A stretch of 64,000 nucleotides of DNA, taken from NCBI RefSeq assembly GCF_016745835.1, contig NZ_JAERVL010000028.1:1-64000 (forward strand), written 5' to 3'. The notes below the pieces were generated by a model. That model worked only from the letters and a program-made list of their open reading frames with translations. It was not told the DNA's origin and ran no database searches. Source of the stretch: Caldalkalibacillus salinus (GTDB lineage Bacteria; Bacillota; Bacilli; Caldalkalibacillales; JCM-10596). This document shows positions 1-10,635 of the stretch, piece by piece (within the stretch, counting starts at the first letter, position 1; each line of letters begins with the position of its first letter). Made by a program: the position numbers and the translations under genes.

Positions 1-116
1 GGTGTCTTTTTTTGTTGTTTTATTAAAAGGCTTTAGGAAGAGAAAAGTAGGAGAAGCACGCGTTCCTATGGCGAGACACGTAGGCGAAGCAGTGATGCAA
101 TAAATGAGGAAAGACT

Positions 117-1286
117 CTACGACATTAACCCTTTGTCCTTGTGACCCAGTACATATATAGCAACAGGCATAAAGCAGAGGAAAAAAACTATTAAAGATAA
201 TGAAGGTGAAAAGTATAGAATCTGAAACAATAATAGCGCAATAAAGGAGAGTTTACCTATACAGATAGAGAACTCTCGGAACACTAACAACTGCATCACC
301 TTCGTTAACGTATTGGCTGAAGACGCTTTTCCTAAGGCAAAAATATGATGAAAGTGTTGCGTAAAAGCCGGAACCCATAACATGGGGAGTGATGCGGATA
401 TAACAGTGTTAAAGACAATATAGGTCACCGGTACATGAAAGAATAATGTCAGAGTAGCAGCGGTTGAGATAATCACCCCGATCATGCCCAGTACATCCCC
501 GAAAGGCTTTAAAAATGTGCGACCAAGCATATAATACGTGAAGACACTAATACAGGCGAATAACATATTCCAGCCACCAAGTGCCCATTCATTCTGGACA
601 TACAGGTAGACGAAAACGCCTAAGGACATATGAATAAAGGATAAAAAGAAACCATACGCTGCTGAAGAGAATCCTAAGCCTTTCATGCCTTCTTCAAGTG
701 GGATGAAGAACTCTTTGCGTCGAAATGGAAAGCGGATCCTGACTTGCGGGATCAAACTACTACAACATGCTTGAACAAGCAAAATGAGTAAAGCCGTAAC
801 AAAGAATACGTGGTAACTATAAACAAAGATGATCCAGCCAATGATAGGTGGCACGACAATCTGCATCACACCGTTTATAATGTACTGCAAACTAAGCACG
901 TTTGATAAACGTTCTTGGGAAGCAAACCATAGGGAATAAAAGTTAAATCCTGCGTAAAATAAACCAATGAACAGCCCATTTAAAATCCCAGCCAAAGCAA
1001 CAGCTTGAAGAGAGAGTTCCCCTTCAGTCCAAAAAAAGAGATACATACCTAAAGCAGTAAAAGAAGAACATAGAAATGTCCAACGACTCCCGAACCAAAA
1101 CATAAAAAAGGCGCCCACCATCACCCCAATAAAAACGAATAAAAAAGTGAAGAAATAAAAGGCGGATATCATAAAGAAAGACTCTTGCTGTTTCCAGACA
1201 TAAACACTGAGGAAAATAGTGGAGCAAACATTCGTCATAGCAAAGACGCTAAAAGTGATATACATTGCAATGAGTGGTAATTTCAC
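117..1286 (-). CDS. MFS transporter
   Basis: A very hydrophobic protein of about 389 residues with some 11-12 membrane-spanning stretches and no catalytic motif, which fits a major facilitator superfamily permease in the cytoplasmic membrane. The substrate cannot be told from the sequence. The open frame extends upstream to 1352, but the only good ribosome site on this strand is an AGGAGGGAG about nine bases before a GTG at 1284-1286 (protein begins VKLPLIAMYITF). I therefore choose that start; a longer form beginning MALLSPYIG at 1334 has no Shine-Dalgarno. It is divergent from the MgtC-family gene and not part of the conserved ctsR block, so it is probably lineage-specific. Family call is by hydropathy and general appearance. 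Confidence 0.7.
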   Translation of the reverse strand: MKLPLIAMYITFSVFAMTNVCSTIFLSVYVWKQQESFFMISAFYFFTFLFVFIGVMVGAFFMFWFGSRWTFLCSSFTALGMYLFFWTEGELSLQAVALAGILNGLFIGLFYAGFNFYSLWFASQERLSNVLSLQYIINGVMQIVVPPIIGWIIFVYSYHVFFVTALLILLVQACCSSLIPQVRIRFPFRRKEFFIPLEEGMKGLGFSSAAYGFFLSFIHMSLGVFVYLYVQNEWALGGWNMLFACISVFTYYMLGRTFLKPFGDVLGMIGVIISTAATLTLFFHVPVTYIVFNTVISASLPMLWVPAFTQHFHHIFALGKASSANTLTKVMQLLVFREFSICIGKLSFIALLLFQILYFSPSLSLIVFFLCFMPVAIYVLGHKDKGLMS

Positions 1287-1425
1287 AGAGCTCTCCCTCC
1301 TGCTTGTACCAATGTATGGGGAGAGAAGGGCCATTATGATACAGTAAACCAATTTTTATGATATAGTTATTCATAACATACAGACCCGTACCATACATAT
1401 AACCTCATAGAGAGGAGGGAGTCGA

Positions 1426-2145
1426 TTGGACTGGATCCATCAACTATGGTCTGAATTCACAGGAACACATTACGATGAAATCACGATAAGATTGTTCCTC
1501 GCAACCTTGCTCGGTGGATTAGTCGGAATAGAGCGAGAACAAAATAATCACCCTGCAGGGTTTAGAACACACATCCTTGTTTGTGTGGGATCTTCATTGA
1601 TCATGCTCATCTCCATGTATGGCTTTGAGTCATTTATTTATAACAATCCTGAGATTAATACCATTCAAGATCCAGCCCGTTTGGCTGCCCAAGTTGTGAG
1701 TGGTATTGGCTTTTTAGGTGCAGGAACGATTCTCGTTCATGGAGGGACGGTGCGAGGGTTAACGACGGCGGCTTCACTGTGGGTGGTTGCTGGGATAGGT
1801 TTAGCGTTAGGGTCGGGATTTTATTATGGGGCCGTACTTTCCACTGTTCTCGTTCTCCTTAGCTTAGTCGTTCTAAACCGTATTGAAGACACTTTTATTA
1901 GAAAAGGACAATTGCACGTCGTTCAGTTAAAAGTGTTAGATTCTCCCGGTAAATTAGGCGAAGTGGCAACGAGGATAGGTGAAAAGAACATCAGTATCCG
2001 CAAAATCACGATCAATGAAACCAAAATCGAAGAAGGCATCGTACAGGTATCCATAGGGTTAAGGCTGCCGCAAAAGGTGACCATAGCCCATGTCTTGGAC
2101 GAATTACGTCAAATCAAAGGCATACTCGACGTCTCTGTTGAATAA
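1426..2145 (+). CDS. MgtC/SapB family membrane protein
   Basis: A 239-residue protein. The N-terminal half (about residues 20-150) has four to five membrane segments carrying the MgtC/SapB signatures GGLVGIERE (30-38) and GFLGAGTI followed by VRGLTTAASLW. The C-terminal part (about 160-239) is a soluble ACT-like alpha/beta domain. MgtC relatives are linked to growth in low magnesium and, in pathogens, to F-ATPase modulation; here the physiological role is unknown. The start is TTG, preceded by a strong GAGGAGGGA ribosome site at 1411-1420. It is followed by a factor-independent terminator, so it is probably transcribed alone. Confidence 0.85.
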   Translation: MDWIHQLWSEFTGTHYDEITIRLFLATLLGGLVGIEREQNNHPAGFRTHILVCVGSSLIMLISMYGFESFIYNNPEINTIQDPARLAAQVVSGIGFLGAGTILVHGGTVRGLTTAASLWVVAGIGLALGSGFYYGAVLSTVLVLLSLVVLNRIEDTFIRKGQLHVVQLKVLDSPGKLGEVATRIGEKNISIRKITINETKIEEGIVQVSIGLRLPQKVTIAHVLDELRQIKGILDVSVE

Positions 2146-2179
2146 AACAGAATATGACCAACCAATCAATGAGTAGAAT

Positions 2180-2224
2180 AAAAAGGGATAAAATCCTTGT
2201 CAAACAGGGATTTATCCTTTTTTG
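2180..2224 (+). terminator. Terminator after MgtC-family gene
   Basis: The arms AAAAGGGATAAAATCC and GGGATTTATCC can pair with small bulges around a TTGTCAAACA loop, followed by a run of seven T. It sits 35 bases after the stop codon and insulates the ctsR promoter from upstream reading. Confidence 0.8.
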
Positions 2225-2267
2225 TATGAATAATAAGCGTAAAATTGATCAAACTAAGTAAAGAGAG

Positions 2268-2296
2268 TTGCACATTTTATATTTCTTGAGTATAAT
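2268..2296 (+). promoter_or_regulatory. Sigma-A promoter of the ctsR operon
   Basis: TTGCAC (2268-2273), a 17-base spacer and a perfect TATAAT (2291-2296). Transcription would start near 2303, inside the CtsR operator immediately downstream, so a bound repressor would block initiation. Confidence 0.85.
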
Positions 2297-2304
2297 TTAG
2301 TTAA

Positions 2305-2328
2305 AGTCAAAGATAGTCAAAGTCAAAG
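2305..2328 (+). promoter_or_regulatory. CtsR operator (heptad repeats)
   Basis: AGTCAAA (2305-2311), GAT, AGTCAAA (2315-2321) is a perfect match to the known CtsR box (two RGTCAAA heptads separated by NAN). A further GTCAAAG follows directly at 2322-2328 and another AGTCAAA lies at 2376-2382, 27 bases before the ctsR start codon. The operator overlaps the expected transcription start, which predicts autorepression of ctsR-mcsA-mcsB-clpC released on heat or protein stress. Confidence 0.9.
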
Positions 2329-2408
2329 CGAGCGTATTAAGCAACATTGATTGACACTTGACTTGAAATATTGCCAGTCAAAGCAGTGGCCATTATCGGA
2401 GGTAAGTG

Positions 2409-2870
2409 ATGAGAAACATATCCGATATTATTGAAAATCATCTCAAGAAAATATTGGAGACCAGTAAAAAGGGATACATTGAAATACAAAGAAGTGAATT
2501 AGCAGATTTATTTCAGTGCGTGCCGTCCCAGATTAATTATGTGATTAATACACGCTTTACTGTAGAAAAAGGCTATGTCGTTGAAAGTAAGCGTGGGGGT
2601 GGCGGATTCATCCGAATTCGGAAAGTCCAACTAGAAAATGACCAACAGCTACTACAAAAAGTGGCCGATATGATCACGGATGAAATTTCTCAATCTGCAG
2701 CAGAAGATATCATACTGAGGTTAGAGGAAGCTGAACTTATAAACGCCAGAGAAGCCCGCATCATGAAATCTGCGATTCATCGCAATGTTTTATCGTTCCA
2801 AGTGCATATTCGGGATCAACTAAGGGCAAATATCATGAAAGCCATGATGATGTCTATTTTTTATAAATAA
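2409..2870 (+). CDS. ctsR: Transcriptional repressor CtsR
   Basis: A 153-residue repressor of class III heat-shock genes (clp genes). An N-terminal winged helix-turn-helix occupies about residues 1-70; its wing carries the tetraglycine sequence KRGGGGFIRI, whose arginine is the residue known to be targeted by the arginine kinase McsB in relatives. The C-terminal part is the dimer and ClpC-delivery domain. Start: ATG at 2409 lies six bases after GGAGG (2398-2402); the GTG at 2406 is too close. It is first in the four-gene operon ctsR-mcsA-mcsB-clpC and is preceded by its own operator, so it is autoregulated. Confidence 0.97.
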   Translation: MRNISDIIENHLKKILETSKKGYIEIQRSELADLFQCVPSQINYVINTRFTVEKGYVVESKRGGGGFIRIRKVQLENDQQLLQKVADMITDEISQSAAEDIILRLEEAELINAREARIMKSAIHRNVLSFQVHIRDQLRANIMKAMMMSIFYK

Positions 2871-2920
2871 ATAAAAGAAATAAATGGCCATTGTATACAT
2901 CAGTAAAGGAGGGGAGCACC

Positions 2921-3442
2921 ATGATTTGCCAAGAATGTGGTGAGCGCCAAGCCACCTTACACTTTACAAAGATTATCAACGGTGAGAAAACAGAATTCCA
3001 TATATGTGAGGTATGTGCAAAGGAAAAAGGAGAAGTCCTTCCTGGCATGGATAATAGCTTTTCCATCCATAATTTACTTTCTGGATTACTTAATTTTGAT
3101 GCTACTAATAACAGCACGATGAACCCCAACATGCAACAATCTAAGCAATGTCCGAAGTGTGGGCTGACCTATAGTCAGTTTTCAAGAAGCGGGCGTTTTG
3201 GTTGTTCCCAATGTTATAAAGCATTCGGGGAACGGCTAGAGCCTTTATTTCGTAAGGTGCATAGTGGGAATATTTCTCATTATGGAAAAATACCTCGTCG
3301 TTCAGGTAGCCTCATACAAATGAAGCGTGAAATACAAGAGTTGAAGCAGCAACTACAACGGGCCATTTCCAATGAAGAGTTTGAGCAAGCCGCCCAGTTG
3401 AGAGACAACATACGAAGCCTTGAGAACAAATTAAACCAATGA
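2921..3442 (+). CDS. mcsA: McsB activator McsA
   Basis: A 173-residue zinc protein that activates the arginine kinase McsB and so helps inactivate CtsR. CxxC pairs near the N-terminus (CQEC, CEVC) and in the middle (CPKC, CSQC) form two zinc sites. The C-terminal 40 residues (from about [10 protein letters not shown]) are a UVR motif, the coiled segment shared with UvrB/UvrC and ClpC. The ATG at 2921 follows AAGGAGGGGAGC; upstream in-frame codons lack a ribosome site. It lies 50 bases after ctsR and 13 before mcsB. Confidence 0.95.
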   Translation: MICQECGERQATLHFTKIINGEKTEFHICEVCAKEKGEVLPGMDNSFSIHNLLSGLLNFDATNNSTMNPNMQQSKQCPKCGLTYSQFSRSGRFGCSQCYKAFGERLEPLFRKVHSGNISHYGKIPRRSGSLIQMKREIQELKQQLQRAISNEEFEQAAQLRDNIRSLENKLNQ

Positions 3443-3455
3443 GGTGGGATCGACC

Positions 3456-4523
3456 ATGTCACTAGACAAATTTATAAAAAATGCTGTAAGTGACTGGATG
3501 AAGGGTGATGGACCTGATTCCGATATCGTCATGAGTAGTCGTGTACGATTAGCCCGTAATGAGGACACCATCCCCTTTCCACTAATCGCAACCGAAGATC
3601 AGCTTCAAACAGTGGTAACAGAAGTTGGAGACGTCATTACAAGAAGCGATGTCACTGATGAACTTGGAAAGTTAGAATTACTGCGCATGAACCAATTAAA
3701 AGGGATTCAGAAAAGAGTCCTGGTGGAGAAGCATTTAATCAGTCCCAATCTAGCGGAGGAGTCAACGGCTGGAAGCGTGGTGCTGAGCGAAAATGAGTCC
3801 GTGAGCATCATGTTAAACGAAGAAGACCATATACGTATTCAGTGCCTCTATCCTGGGTTCCAACTCCAACAAGCGTGGGAAAAAGCGAACAGTATCGATG
3901 ACTGGTTTGAAGCGAATATCAATTTTGCTTTTGATGAGAAAGTAGGCTATTTAACAAGTTGTCCTACGAACGTGGGCACAGGGCTTAGAGCATCAGTGAT
4001 GATGCATCTCCCTGCATTAGTAATGACGGAACAAATGAATCGCATGCTCCCCGCCATTAACCAACTGGGATTAGTTGTTAGAGGAATTTATGGAGAGGGC
4101 AGCGAAGCTTTAGGGAACATCTTTCAGATTTCCAACCAGATTACCTTAGGGCGTTCCGAAACTGAAATTATAGAGGACCTAGCCAATGTAGCCAAACAAC
4201 TCATTGATCAGGAGAGGCAAGCGAGAAACACCCTCGCCCAGCAGTCAAGACTAAGGCTGGAGGATAAAATATATCGTTCTTACGGTATATTGTCTCATGC
4301 TAGAACGATAGAATCGAAGGAAGCAACACAGCGACTTTCGGATGTTCGTTTAGGGATTGACCTCGGTTTTATCAAAAATACATCAGCCAACATTCTTAAC
4401 GAACTGATTGTCTTGACCCAGCCTGGATTTTTACAGCAATATGCCGGAGAAATGTTAACAGCAGAACAACGGGATGAACGCAGAGCAAAATTAATTAGAG
4501 AACGATTACTACTCAATGAATAA
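3456..4523 (+). CDS. mcsB: Protein-arginine kinase McsB
   Basis: A 355-residue kinase of the phosphagen-kinase fold that phosphorylates arginines on CtsR and on misfolded proteins, marking them for ClpCP. Visible hallmarks are SSRVRLARN near residue 30, the catalytic-loop signature [13 protein letters not shown] near 170, and QRDERRA close to the C-terminus, which matches the RDxxRA phosphoarginine-sensing motif known for McsB. ATG at 3456 is preceded by GAGGTGGG; the GTG at 3444 overlaps that ribosome site. It lies between mcsA and clpC, as expected for a shared quality-control operon. Confidence 0.96.
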   Translation: MSLDKFIKNAVSDWMKGDGPDSDIVMSSRVRLARNEDTIPFPLIATEDQLQTVVTEVGDVITRSDVTDELGKLELLRMNQLKGIQKRVLVEKHLISPNLAEESTAGSVVLSENESVSIMLNEEDHIRIQCLYPGFQLQQAWEKANSIDDWFEANINFAFDEKVGYLTSCPTNVGTGLRASVMMHLPALVMTEQMNRMLPAINQLGLVVRGIYGEGSEALGNIFQISNQITLGRSETEIIEDLANVAKQLIDQERQARNTLAQQSRLRLEDKIYRSYGILSHARTIESKEATQRLSDVRLGIDLGFIKNTSANILNELIVLTQPGFLQQYAGEMLTAEQRDERRAKLIRERLLLNE

Positions 4524-4547
4524 GTATGTTAATGGAGGTGTAGGGTT

Positions 4548-6974
4548 ATGATGTTTGGGCGATTTACTGAAAGAGCACAGAAAGTACTATCCCTCGCTCA
4601 GGAAGAAGCGATACGACTCAACCATAACAATATTGGTACAGAACATATTCTATTAGGTCTTGTCAGAGAAGGAGAAGGTATAGCAGCAAAGGCTTTACAA
4701 GCGCTGAATCTTGACCTGGAAAAAATACAAAGCGAAGTTGAAACACTGATTGGTAGAGGGGAACAACGTAGTGAAAATATACATTACACCCCTCGGGCTA
4801 AGAAAGTCATAGAACTTTCCATGGATGAAGCTAGAAAGCTAGGGCATACCTACGTCGGTACAGAACATATTTTACTAGGGCTCATTAGAGAAGGAGAGGG
4901 CGTTGCGGCACGTGTACTCAATAACCTGGGGGTCAGCTTGAATAAAGCAAGACAACAGGTACTACAGCTACTAGGGTCTAACGAGACGTCCACCAACAAC
5001 AGCCAGAGTGGGCAATCTTCCTCCGCTAGTACACCGACTTTAGATAGTCTGGCCCGGGATCTCACATCCGTTGCGAGAGAAGAAGGGCTAGACCCAGTTA
5101 TTGGACGTAGCCAGGAAATTGAACGCGTCATTCAAGTCCTCAGTCGACGGACCAAAAACAATCCAGTGCTCATCGGGGAGCCGGGTGTCGGTAAAACGGC
5201 GATAGCAGAGGGGCTTGCCCAGAGCATCGTCGATAATGAGATTCCAGAAACGTTAAGAGATAAGCGCGTCATGACTCTAGATATGGGGACCGTTGTCGCT
5301 GGAACCAAGTACCGTGGTGAATTTGAAGACAGACTGAAAAAGATCATGGATGAAATCCGCCAAGCAGGCAATATTATTCTCTTTATAGATGAGTTGCATA
5401 CGTTAATTGGAGCGGGTGGTGCAGAAGGCGCAATTGACGCCTCCAATATTCTTAAACCGGCACTCGCTAGAGGGGAGCTTCAATGCATCGGGGCCACAAC
5501 CCTCGACGAATACCGTAAATATATTGAAAAAGATGCTGCTCTTGAGCGACGTTTCCAACCGATCACCGTTGATCAGCCAAATGAAGAAGAAGCCATCCAG
5601 ATTTTAAAAGGGTTACGTGATCGTTATGAAGCGCATCACCGTGTTAAAATCACAGATGGTGCCATAGAGGACGCTGTCAAATTATCTGATCGCTACATCA
5701 CGGAACGTTACCTTCCAGATAAGGCGATTGACTTGATAGACGAAGCGGCTTCAAAAGTACGCCTAAAATCATATACAGCACCCCCTAACCTCAAAGAGCT
5801 TGAGCAGAAGCTGGATGGGATCAAAAAAGAGAAGGATGCTGCTGTACAAAGCCAAGAGTTTGAAAAAGCGGCTTCTTTACGTGATACAGAGCAAAAAATG
5901 CGTCAGGAGCTAGAAGAAACAAAGAACGAATGGAAGGAAAAACAAGGCCAAACAGACACAGAGGTGACCGGTGAAGATATTGCCCAGATTGTAGCGAACT
6001 GGACCGGTGTCCCTGTCAGCAAACTGGCAGAGGAAGAAACCGAGCGTCTGCTGAAGATGGAAGACATTTTACATGAGCGAGTCATTGGGCAAGATGAAGC
6101 AGTTAAAGCTATCTCTAGGGCAATTAGACGTGCACGCGCAGGTCTAAAGGACCCCAAAAGACCAATTGGCTCCTTCGTCTTCTTAGGACCGACGGGGGTA
6201 GGGAAAACAGAACTCGCACGCGCGGTGGCTGAAAGTTTATTCGGTGACGATAATGCCATGATTAGAATTGATATGTCCGAATACATGGAGAAGCATGCCA
6301 CATCCCGCCTTGTAGGTTCTCCCCCAGGCTATGTCGGGTTTGATGAGGGTGGTCAGCTCACGGAAAAAGTAAGACGCAAACCGTATTCCGTCATCCTGTT
6401 AGATGAGATCGAAAAAGCACATCCCGACGTATTTAACATTTTACTTCAAGTGCTTGAAGATGGTCGGTTAACGGACTCTAAGGGGCGTACAGTCGATTTT
6501 AGAAACACCGTTGTCATCATGACCTCCAACGTTGGGGCTGATATGATTAAGAAAGGCACGTCTCTCGGATTCCAACCTGAATCTAGTGAACAAAGCTATA
6601 ACAATATGAAGGATAAAGTCATGGGCGAACTAAAACGCACTTTCCGTCCAGAGTTCTTAAACCGTATAGACGAAGTCATTGTGTTCCACTCTCTTGAAAG
6701 AGAACACATCGAGGAAATTGTGGATCTCATGGCCAACCAACTCCAGAGACGTCTGAGAGAGCAGGAAATCGAATTTACCCTAACACCAAGTGCCTTAAAA
6801 TATATTGCTGATGAAGGGTTTGACCCACAGTATGGGGCAAGGCCGTTACGTAGAGCGCTACAACGTCAGGTAGAGGATCGCCTATCAGAAGAGGTGCTAC
6901 GAGGGAACATCGAGAAAGGTGACACATTAGTGATTGACTACCAAGACGGCGAATTTAGTGTCAGTAAGAAATAA
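4548..6974 (+). CDS. clpC: ATP-dependent Clp protease ATPase subunit ClpC
   Basis: An 808-residue Hsp100 unfoldase that feeds substrates to ClpP. Two N-terminal Clp repeats (about 1-145, each with GTEHILLGL) bind adaptors and phosphoarginine. The first AAA+ module has Walker A GEPGVGKT near residue 210. A middle domain around 417-455 carries a UVR-like coiled coil ([10 protein letters not shown]), where McsA-type adaptors act. The second AAA+ module has GPTGVGKT near 548 and ends at the C-terminal D2-small domain. The start [10 protein letters not shown] matches the family and follows GGAGGTG. It is last in the ctsR operon and is followed by a strong terminator. Confidence 0.98.
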   Translation: MMFGRFTERAQKVLSLAQEEAIRLNHNNIGTEHILLGLVREGEGIAAKALQALNLDLEKIQSEVETLIGRGEQRSENIHYTPRAKKVIELSMDEARKLGHTYVGTEHILLGLIREGEGVAARVLNNLGVSLNKARQQVLQLLGSNETSTNNSQSGQSSSASTPTLDSLARDLTSVAREEGLDPVIGRSQEIERVIQVLSRRTKNNPVLIGEPGVGKTAIAEGLAQSIVDNEIPETLRDKRVMTLDMGTVVAGTKYRGEFEDRLKKIMDEIRQAGNIILFIDELHTLIGAGGAEGAIDASNILKPALARGELQCIGATTLDEYRKYIEKDAALERRFQPITVDQPNEEEAIQILKGLRDRYEAHHRVKITDGAIEDAVKLSDRYITERYLPDKAIDLIDEAASKVRLKSYTAPPNLKELEQKLDGIKKEKDAAVQSQEFEKAASLRDTEQKMRQELEETKNEWKEKQGQTDTEVTGEDIAQIVANWTGVPVSKLAEEETERLLKMEDILHERVIGQDEAVKAISRAIRRARAGLKDPKRPIGSFVFLGPTGVGKTELARAVAESLFGDDNAMIRIDMSEYMEKHATSRLVGSPPGYVGFDEGGQLTEKVRRKPYSVILLDEIEKAHPDVFNILLQVLEDGRLTDSKGRTVDFRNTVVIMTSNVGADMIKKGTSLGFQPESSEQSYNNMKDKVMGELKRTFRPEFLNRIDEVIVFHSLEREHIEEIVDLMANQLQRRLREQEIEFTLTPSALKYIADEGFDPQYGARPLRRALQRQVEDRLSEEVLRGNIEKGDTLVIDYQDGEFSVSKK

Positions 6975-7036
6975 TACGAGTAATGATTGACTAGTGGTGA
7001 AGGTGCCACTCCTAATTTACAAGAAAAGGGATATCA

Positions 7037-7080
7037 AAAGAGAACAGAGGTGCTTTGTAAGCCCTCCGTTCTCTTTTTTT
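7037..7080 (+). terminator. Terminator of the ctsR-clpC operon
   Basis: AGAGAACAGAGG and CCTCCGTTCTCT form a near-perfect stem around TGCTTTGTAAGC, followed by eight T. It lies about 65 bases after clpC and separates it from radA. Confidence 0.9.
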
Positions 7081-7223
7081 ATTATCTATCGCCTATTTAT
7101 CGCTGCAACTTTCCCAACCTAAATCCTTCTTTCATTTGCTTTCAAATAGTGATATCTTTTGAGTAGACGAAAAATGCTATGCGTTATAACTCAGGACCTT
7201 TTGCTAAAGAAAGAGGAGAAATA

Positions 7224-8612
7224 ATGGCCAAGAATAAAACGAAATTTGCATGCCAAGAATGTGGCTATGAGTCCCCGAAATGGATGGGCAAATGCCCGGG
7301 TTGTCATGCCTGGAACACAATGGTTGAGGAACTAGAGCCTAAGAGTGCCAAGGGCAGAGGGGCTTTTCGCACTGGACAGGGGCAAGCAGAGAGGGAAAAG
7401 CCGATTCCCATTATTGATATTGAAGCGGAAAATGAGCCTAGGGTTTCTACTAATTTGAATGAAATGAATCGTGTCCTAGGTGGTGGTATTGTCCCAGGAT
7501 CTCTCGTTCTCGTAGGTGGAGACCCCGGGATTGGGAAATCAACGCTACTCTTACAATTATCAGGTATACTCAGTCAATCTGAACATAAAGTGTTATATGT
7601 ATCAGGCGAAGAATCGTTAAAGCAAACGAAGATGAGAGCAGAACGTCTGGACCTTTTATCTGAATCTTTACTCGTCTTAGCAGAAACGGATGTTCATCAG
7701 ATTGAAGCACATATCGAACAGGAGCAACCTAAGGTTGTCATGATTGACTCTATACAGACCGTATATCAGGATGAAGTGACCTCTGCACCAGGCAGTGTCG
7801 CTCAAGTAAGAGAATGCACGGCTAGTTTTATGAGAATTGCCAAGACTAAAGGTATCGCCATCTTTTTGGTTGGCCATGTGACCAAAGAGGGTGCGATAGC
7901 AGGGCCACGTCTGTTAGAACATATGGTGGACGCCGTGTTGTATTTGGAAGGTGAGAGACATCACACTTACAGGATATTAAGAGCAGTGAAGAACCGCTTT
8001 GGCTCTACAAACGAAATTGGCATTTTTGAGATGAAAGAATTGGGCCTCACAGAGGTGGCTAACCCATCTGAAATGTTCTTAGAAGAAAGAGCACGCGGGG
8101 CAGCGGGGTCAATCGTCATTGCCAGTGTTGAAGGAACTCGTCCAGTTCTCGTCGAATTACAAGCATTAGTATCACCAACCAGTTTCGGGACACCGAGAAG
8201 AATGGCTACGGGTGTTGATCACCACAGAGTGTCACTCATTATGGCTGTACTTGAAAAAAGAGTGGGATTACTGCTTCAGAACCAAGACGCCTACATCAAT
8301 GTGGCAGGAGGCGTGAAGCTCAATGAACCTGCCTTAGACTTAGGAATAGCGGTAAGTATCGCTTCTAGCTTTAGGGAGAAACCGACACAATCGTATGACG
8401 TTGTCATCGGTGAAGTAGGTTTAACGGGGGAAGTCCGTGGGGTATCACGAATAGACCAACGTGTATCTGAAGCCAAAAAACTAGGATTCAAGCGTGCCGT
8501 TATTCCACAGAAGAACATGGAAGGCTGGGAGCACCCTGCTGATATGACCGTCATTGGTGTGGCCACAGTTCAAGAAGCGTTGGATGTTGTATTGGGAGGA
8601 AATGAAACATGA
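7224..8612 (+). CDS. radA: DNA repair protein RadA
   Basis: A 462-residue RecA-like ATPase that helps process recombination intermediates by promoting branch migration. The N-terminal zinc finger has Cys10, Cys13, Cys24 and Cys27. Walker [10 protein letters not shown] starts near residue 99, and the RadA-specific KNRFG motif is near 255. The last third is a Lon-protease-like domain without protease activity in known members. ATG at 7224 follows AGAGGAG; the open frame reaches back to 7179 but without a ribosome site. Its stop overlaps the disA start by four bases, indicating translational coupling. Confidence 0.97.
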   Translation: MAKNKTKFACQECGYESPKWMGKCPGCHAWNTMVEELEPKSAKGRGAFRTGQGQAEREKPIPIIDIEAENEPRVSTNLNEMNRVLGGGIVPGSLVLVGGDPGIGKSTLLLQLSGILSQSEHKVLYVSGEESLKQTKMRAERLDLLSESLLVLAETDVHQIEAHIEQEQPKVVMIDSIQTVYQDEVTSAPGSVAQVRECTASFMRIAKTKGIAIFLVGHVTKEGAIAGPRLLEHMVDAVLYLEGERHHTYRILRAVKNRFGSTNEIGIFEMKELGLTEVANPSEMFLEERARGAAGSIVIASVEGTRPVLVELQALVSPTSFGTPRRMATGVDHHRVSLIMAVLEKRVGLLLQNQDAYINVAGGVKLNEPALDLGIAVSIASSFREKPTQSYDVVIGEVGLTGEVRGVSRIDQRVSEAKKLGFKRAVIPQKNMEGWEHPADMTVIGVATVQEALDVVLGGNET

Positions 8613-9685
8613 CAACAGATAGTAAAAAAAGGGATCAAATGAGTGAGGTCTTACGCTTTGTTGCTCCTGGTACCGCTTTTCGTAACGGTTTAGAAAACGT
8701 ATTGCGAGCGAAAACAGGTGGTTTAATTGTGGTCGGGTACAGCAACGACGTGATGGACCTCGTCGATGGGGGGTTCTCCATTAACTGTGAATTCTCTCCT
8801 GCAAACTTATATGAGTTAGCCAAGATGGATGGGGCCATCATTCTCAGTGATGATGGCAAGAGAATATTGTTTGCGAACGCCCAGCTCGTCCCGGATTCTT
8901 CCATTCCTTCTAATGAAACGGGCATACGTCACCGGACGGCGGAGCGGGTCGCCAAACAAACAGGGCATCTCGTCGTTTCAATTTCTCAACGGCGTAATGT
9001 CATTACATTGTACCAAGGGAATTTCCGGTATGCGCTACGGGACATTGGTGTCATTCTGACCAAAGCCAACCAGGCTATTCAAACGCTTGAGAAATACAAA
9101 TCGGTACTAGACCAAGCCCTGACAAATTTGAGCGCTCTAGAGTTTGAAGAGCTTGTCACGTTACAAGAAGTGTCTATGGTCATTCACCGTATCGAAATGG
9201 TACTCAGAATTAAAGCCGAGATCAACCGTTACATTAATGAGCTCGGAACAGAAGGGCGTCTAATTAGCATGCAGCTAGAAGAATTAGTCACGAATGTGGA
9301 GGAAGAGACATACTTGCTCATCAAAGACTATTGTAAGGACACGACCTGTGACCCGTATGAAGTACTCAACGAACTAAAGAAATTATCTGCCGATGAATTA
9401 TTAGAAAATAACACGATCGTGAAACTGTTGGGATACACGGGTAATATCAACATCCAAGAAGCGCCTGTATCCCCTAGAGGCTATCGCATTATAAATAAGA
9501 TTCCACGACTCCCATCTGCTATTGTCCATAATCTCGTTGAGCGTTTTAACGCGCTCCCTCAAGTGATGATGGCGACGATTGAAGAACTTGACGAGGTTGA
9601 GGGCATTGGGGAGGTTCGGGCGCGAGCTATTAAGGACGGGTTAACACGAATACAAGAACAAATGTTTGTAGATCGTCATATTTAG
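8609..9685 (+). CDS. disA: DNA integrity scanning diadenylate cyclase DisA
   Basis: A 358-residue enzyme that makes cyclic di-AMP from two ATP and scans DNA for branched structures. The N-terminal DAC domain (about 1-145) has the catalytic DGA near residue 74 and GIRHRTAER with the RHR triad near 107. A helical linker (about 146-285) follows, and the C-terminal helix-hairpin-helix DNA-binding domain carries [17 protein letters not shown]. The ATGA overlap with radA couples repair and c-di-AMP signalling, the conserved arrangement in Bacillales. Confidence 0.98.
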   Translation: MTTDSKKRDQMSEVLRFVAPGTAFRNGLENVLRAKTGGLIVVGYSNDVMDLVDGGFSINCEFSPANLYELAKMDGAIILSDDGKRILFANAQLVPDSSIPSNETGIRHRTAERVAKQTGHLVVSISQRRNVITLYQGNFRYALRDIGVILTKANQAIQTLEKYKSVLDQALTNLSALEFEELVTLQEVSMVIHRIEMVLRIKAEINRYINELGTEGRLISMQLEELVTNVEEETYLLIKDYCKDTTCDPYEVLNELKKLSADELLENNTIVKLLGYTGNINIQEAPVSPRGYRIINKIPRLPSAIVHNLVERFNALPQVMMATIEELDEVEGIGEVRARAIKDGLTRIQEQMFVDRHI

Positions 9686-9758
9686 AACTATAGTCTCTGT
9701 CGCGTCCGCGGTGGTTCCTGTAAAATAGATGCAAGAGTGAAGGTGGGATGAACATTTA

Positions 9759-10496
9759 ATGATTACAAAAAGTATTCCTAGTATGTTTACGGTGGGCAAC
9801 CTATTTTTAGGAGTCATGGCCATACTGTTAGCCATACAAGGAGTCTCTCAAGAAGAGAGTCGTTTAATTGATTATGCAGCTATTCTTGTTATTATTGGTA
9901 TGTTATTAGACGGTTTAGACGGGCGTATGGCGCGCTTACTGAATGCGGCGAGTGAATTCGGTAAAGAATTGGATTCCTTGTCTGACATTGTCACTTTCGG
10001 CGTGGCACCTGCCGTTATTATGTATCTCGTGACACTACAAGATGCGGGTGCATGGGGAATTGTGATTACGGCGTTATTCCCTATCTGTGGCGCATTGAGA
10101 TTGGCACGCTTTAGTGTTTATCCTGGCATACCGGGCTTTTTCGTAGGTTTACCCATTACCGCCGCCGGGGGTGTTTTAGCGACATTTGCGCTATACCATG
10201 AGGTTTTTCACCCCTTATTTTTACCTGTTGGTGTCCTTATACTCTCATACCTTATGATAAGTAATATTAAGTATCCGAACTTTAAAAAGGTGGGTGTACC
10301 TCGAGCGGCTTTTTGGATCACGCCTATTATTGTAGGGGTTGTCGCTATTTTAGCCTACCAGTTCCCTAATGAGTTTCCGAAGATCGTCTTTATTCCTCTA
10401 GTGCTGTATGCCGCTTACGGCATTAAGAAGAGTATAGACAATGATTTACGCCGAAAAAGAAAGGAAAGAAGAAACAGAAAGGTAGAAAAGGAATAA
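9759..10496 (+). CDS. pssA: CDP-diacylglycerol--serine O-phosphatidyltransferase
   Basis: A 245-residue membrane enzyme of the CDP-alcohol phosphatidyltransferase family that would make phosphatidylserine, the precursor of phosphatidylethanolamine. The full family motif is present: Asp54-Gly55, Ala58-Arg59, Gly68, Asp72 and Asp76, within DGLDGRMARL and GKELDSLSD. About seven to eight hydrophobic segments follow, and the C-terminus is a very basic tail (RRKRKERRNRK). ATG at 9759 follows AAGGTGGGA. It has no partner decarboxylase (psd) nearby, and in B. subtilis pssA is elsewhere, so this placement is a local difference. Serine as acceptor is by family resemblance. Confidence 0.88.
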   Translation: MITKSIPSMFTVGNLFLGVMAILLAIQGVSQEESRLIDYAAILVIIGMLLDGLDGRMARLLNAASEFGKELDSLSDIVTFGVAPAVIMYLVTLQDAGAWGIVITALFPICGALRLARFSVYPGIPGFFVGLPITAAGGVLATFALYHEVFHPLFLPVGVLILSYLMISNIKYPNFKKVGVPRAAFWITPIIVGVVAILAYQFPNEFPKIVFIPLVLYAAYGIKKSIDNDLRRKRKERRNRKVEKE

Positions 10497-10575
10497 AAAA
10501 GACAAAATCCTACAAAAAAATTAGAAATTCTATTGACTACATGTATGTTTGTATGCTAACATTGATTATTTTAAT

Positions 10576-10604
10576 TTGACTTTTACGCGCTTTTGTGATA
10601 TCCT
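10576..10604 (+). promoter_or_regulatory. Sigma-A promoter of carD
   Basis: TTGACT (10576-10581), 17 bases, then TATCCT (10599-10604) with an extended TGA just upstream, giving TGATATCCT. It lies 32 bases before the carD start codon. Confidence 0.75.
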
Positions 10605-10635
10605 AAAATTGGATATTGCTCTGGAGGTGGCGTGA

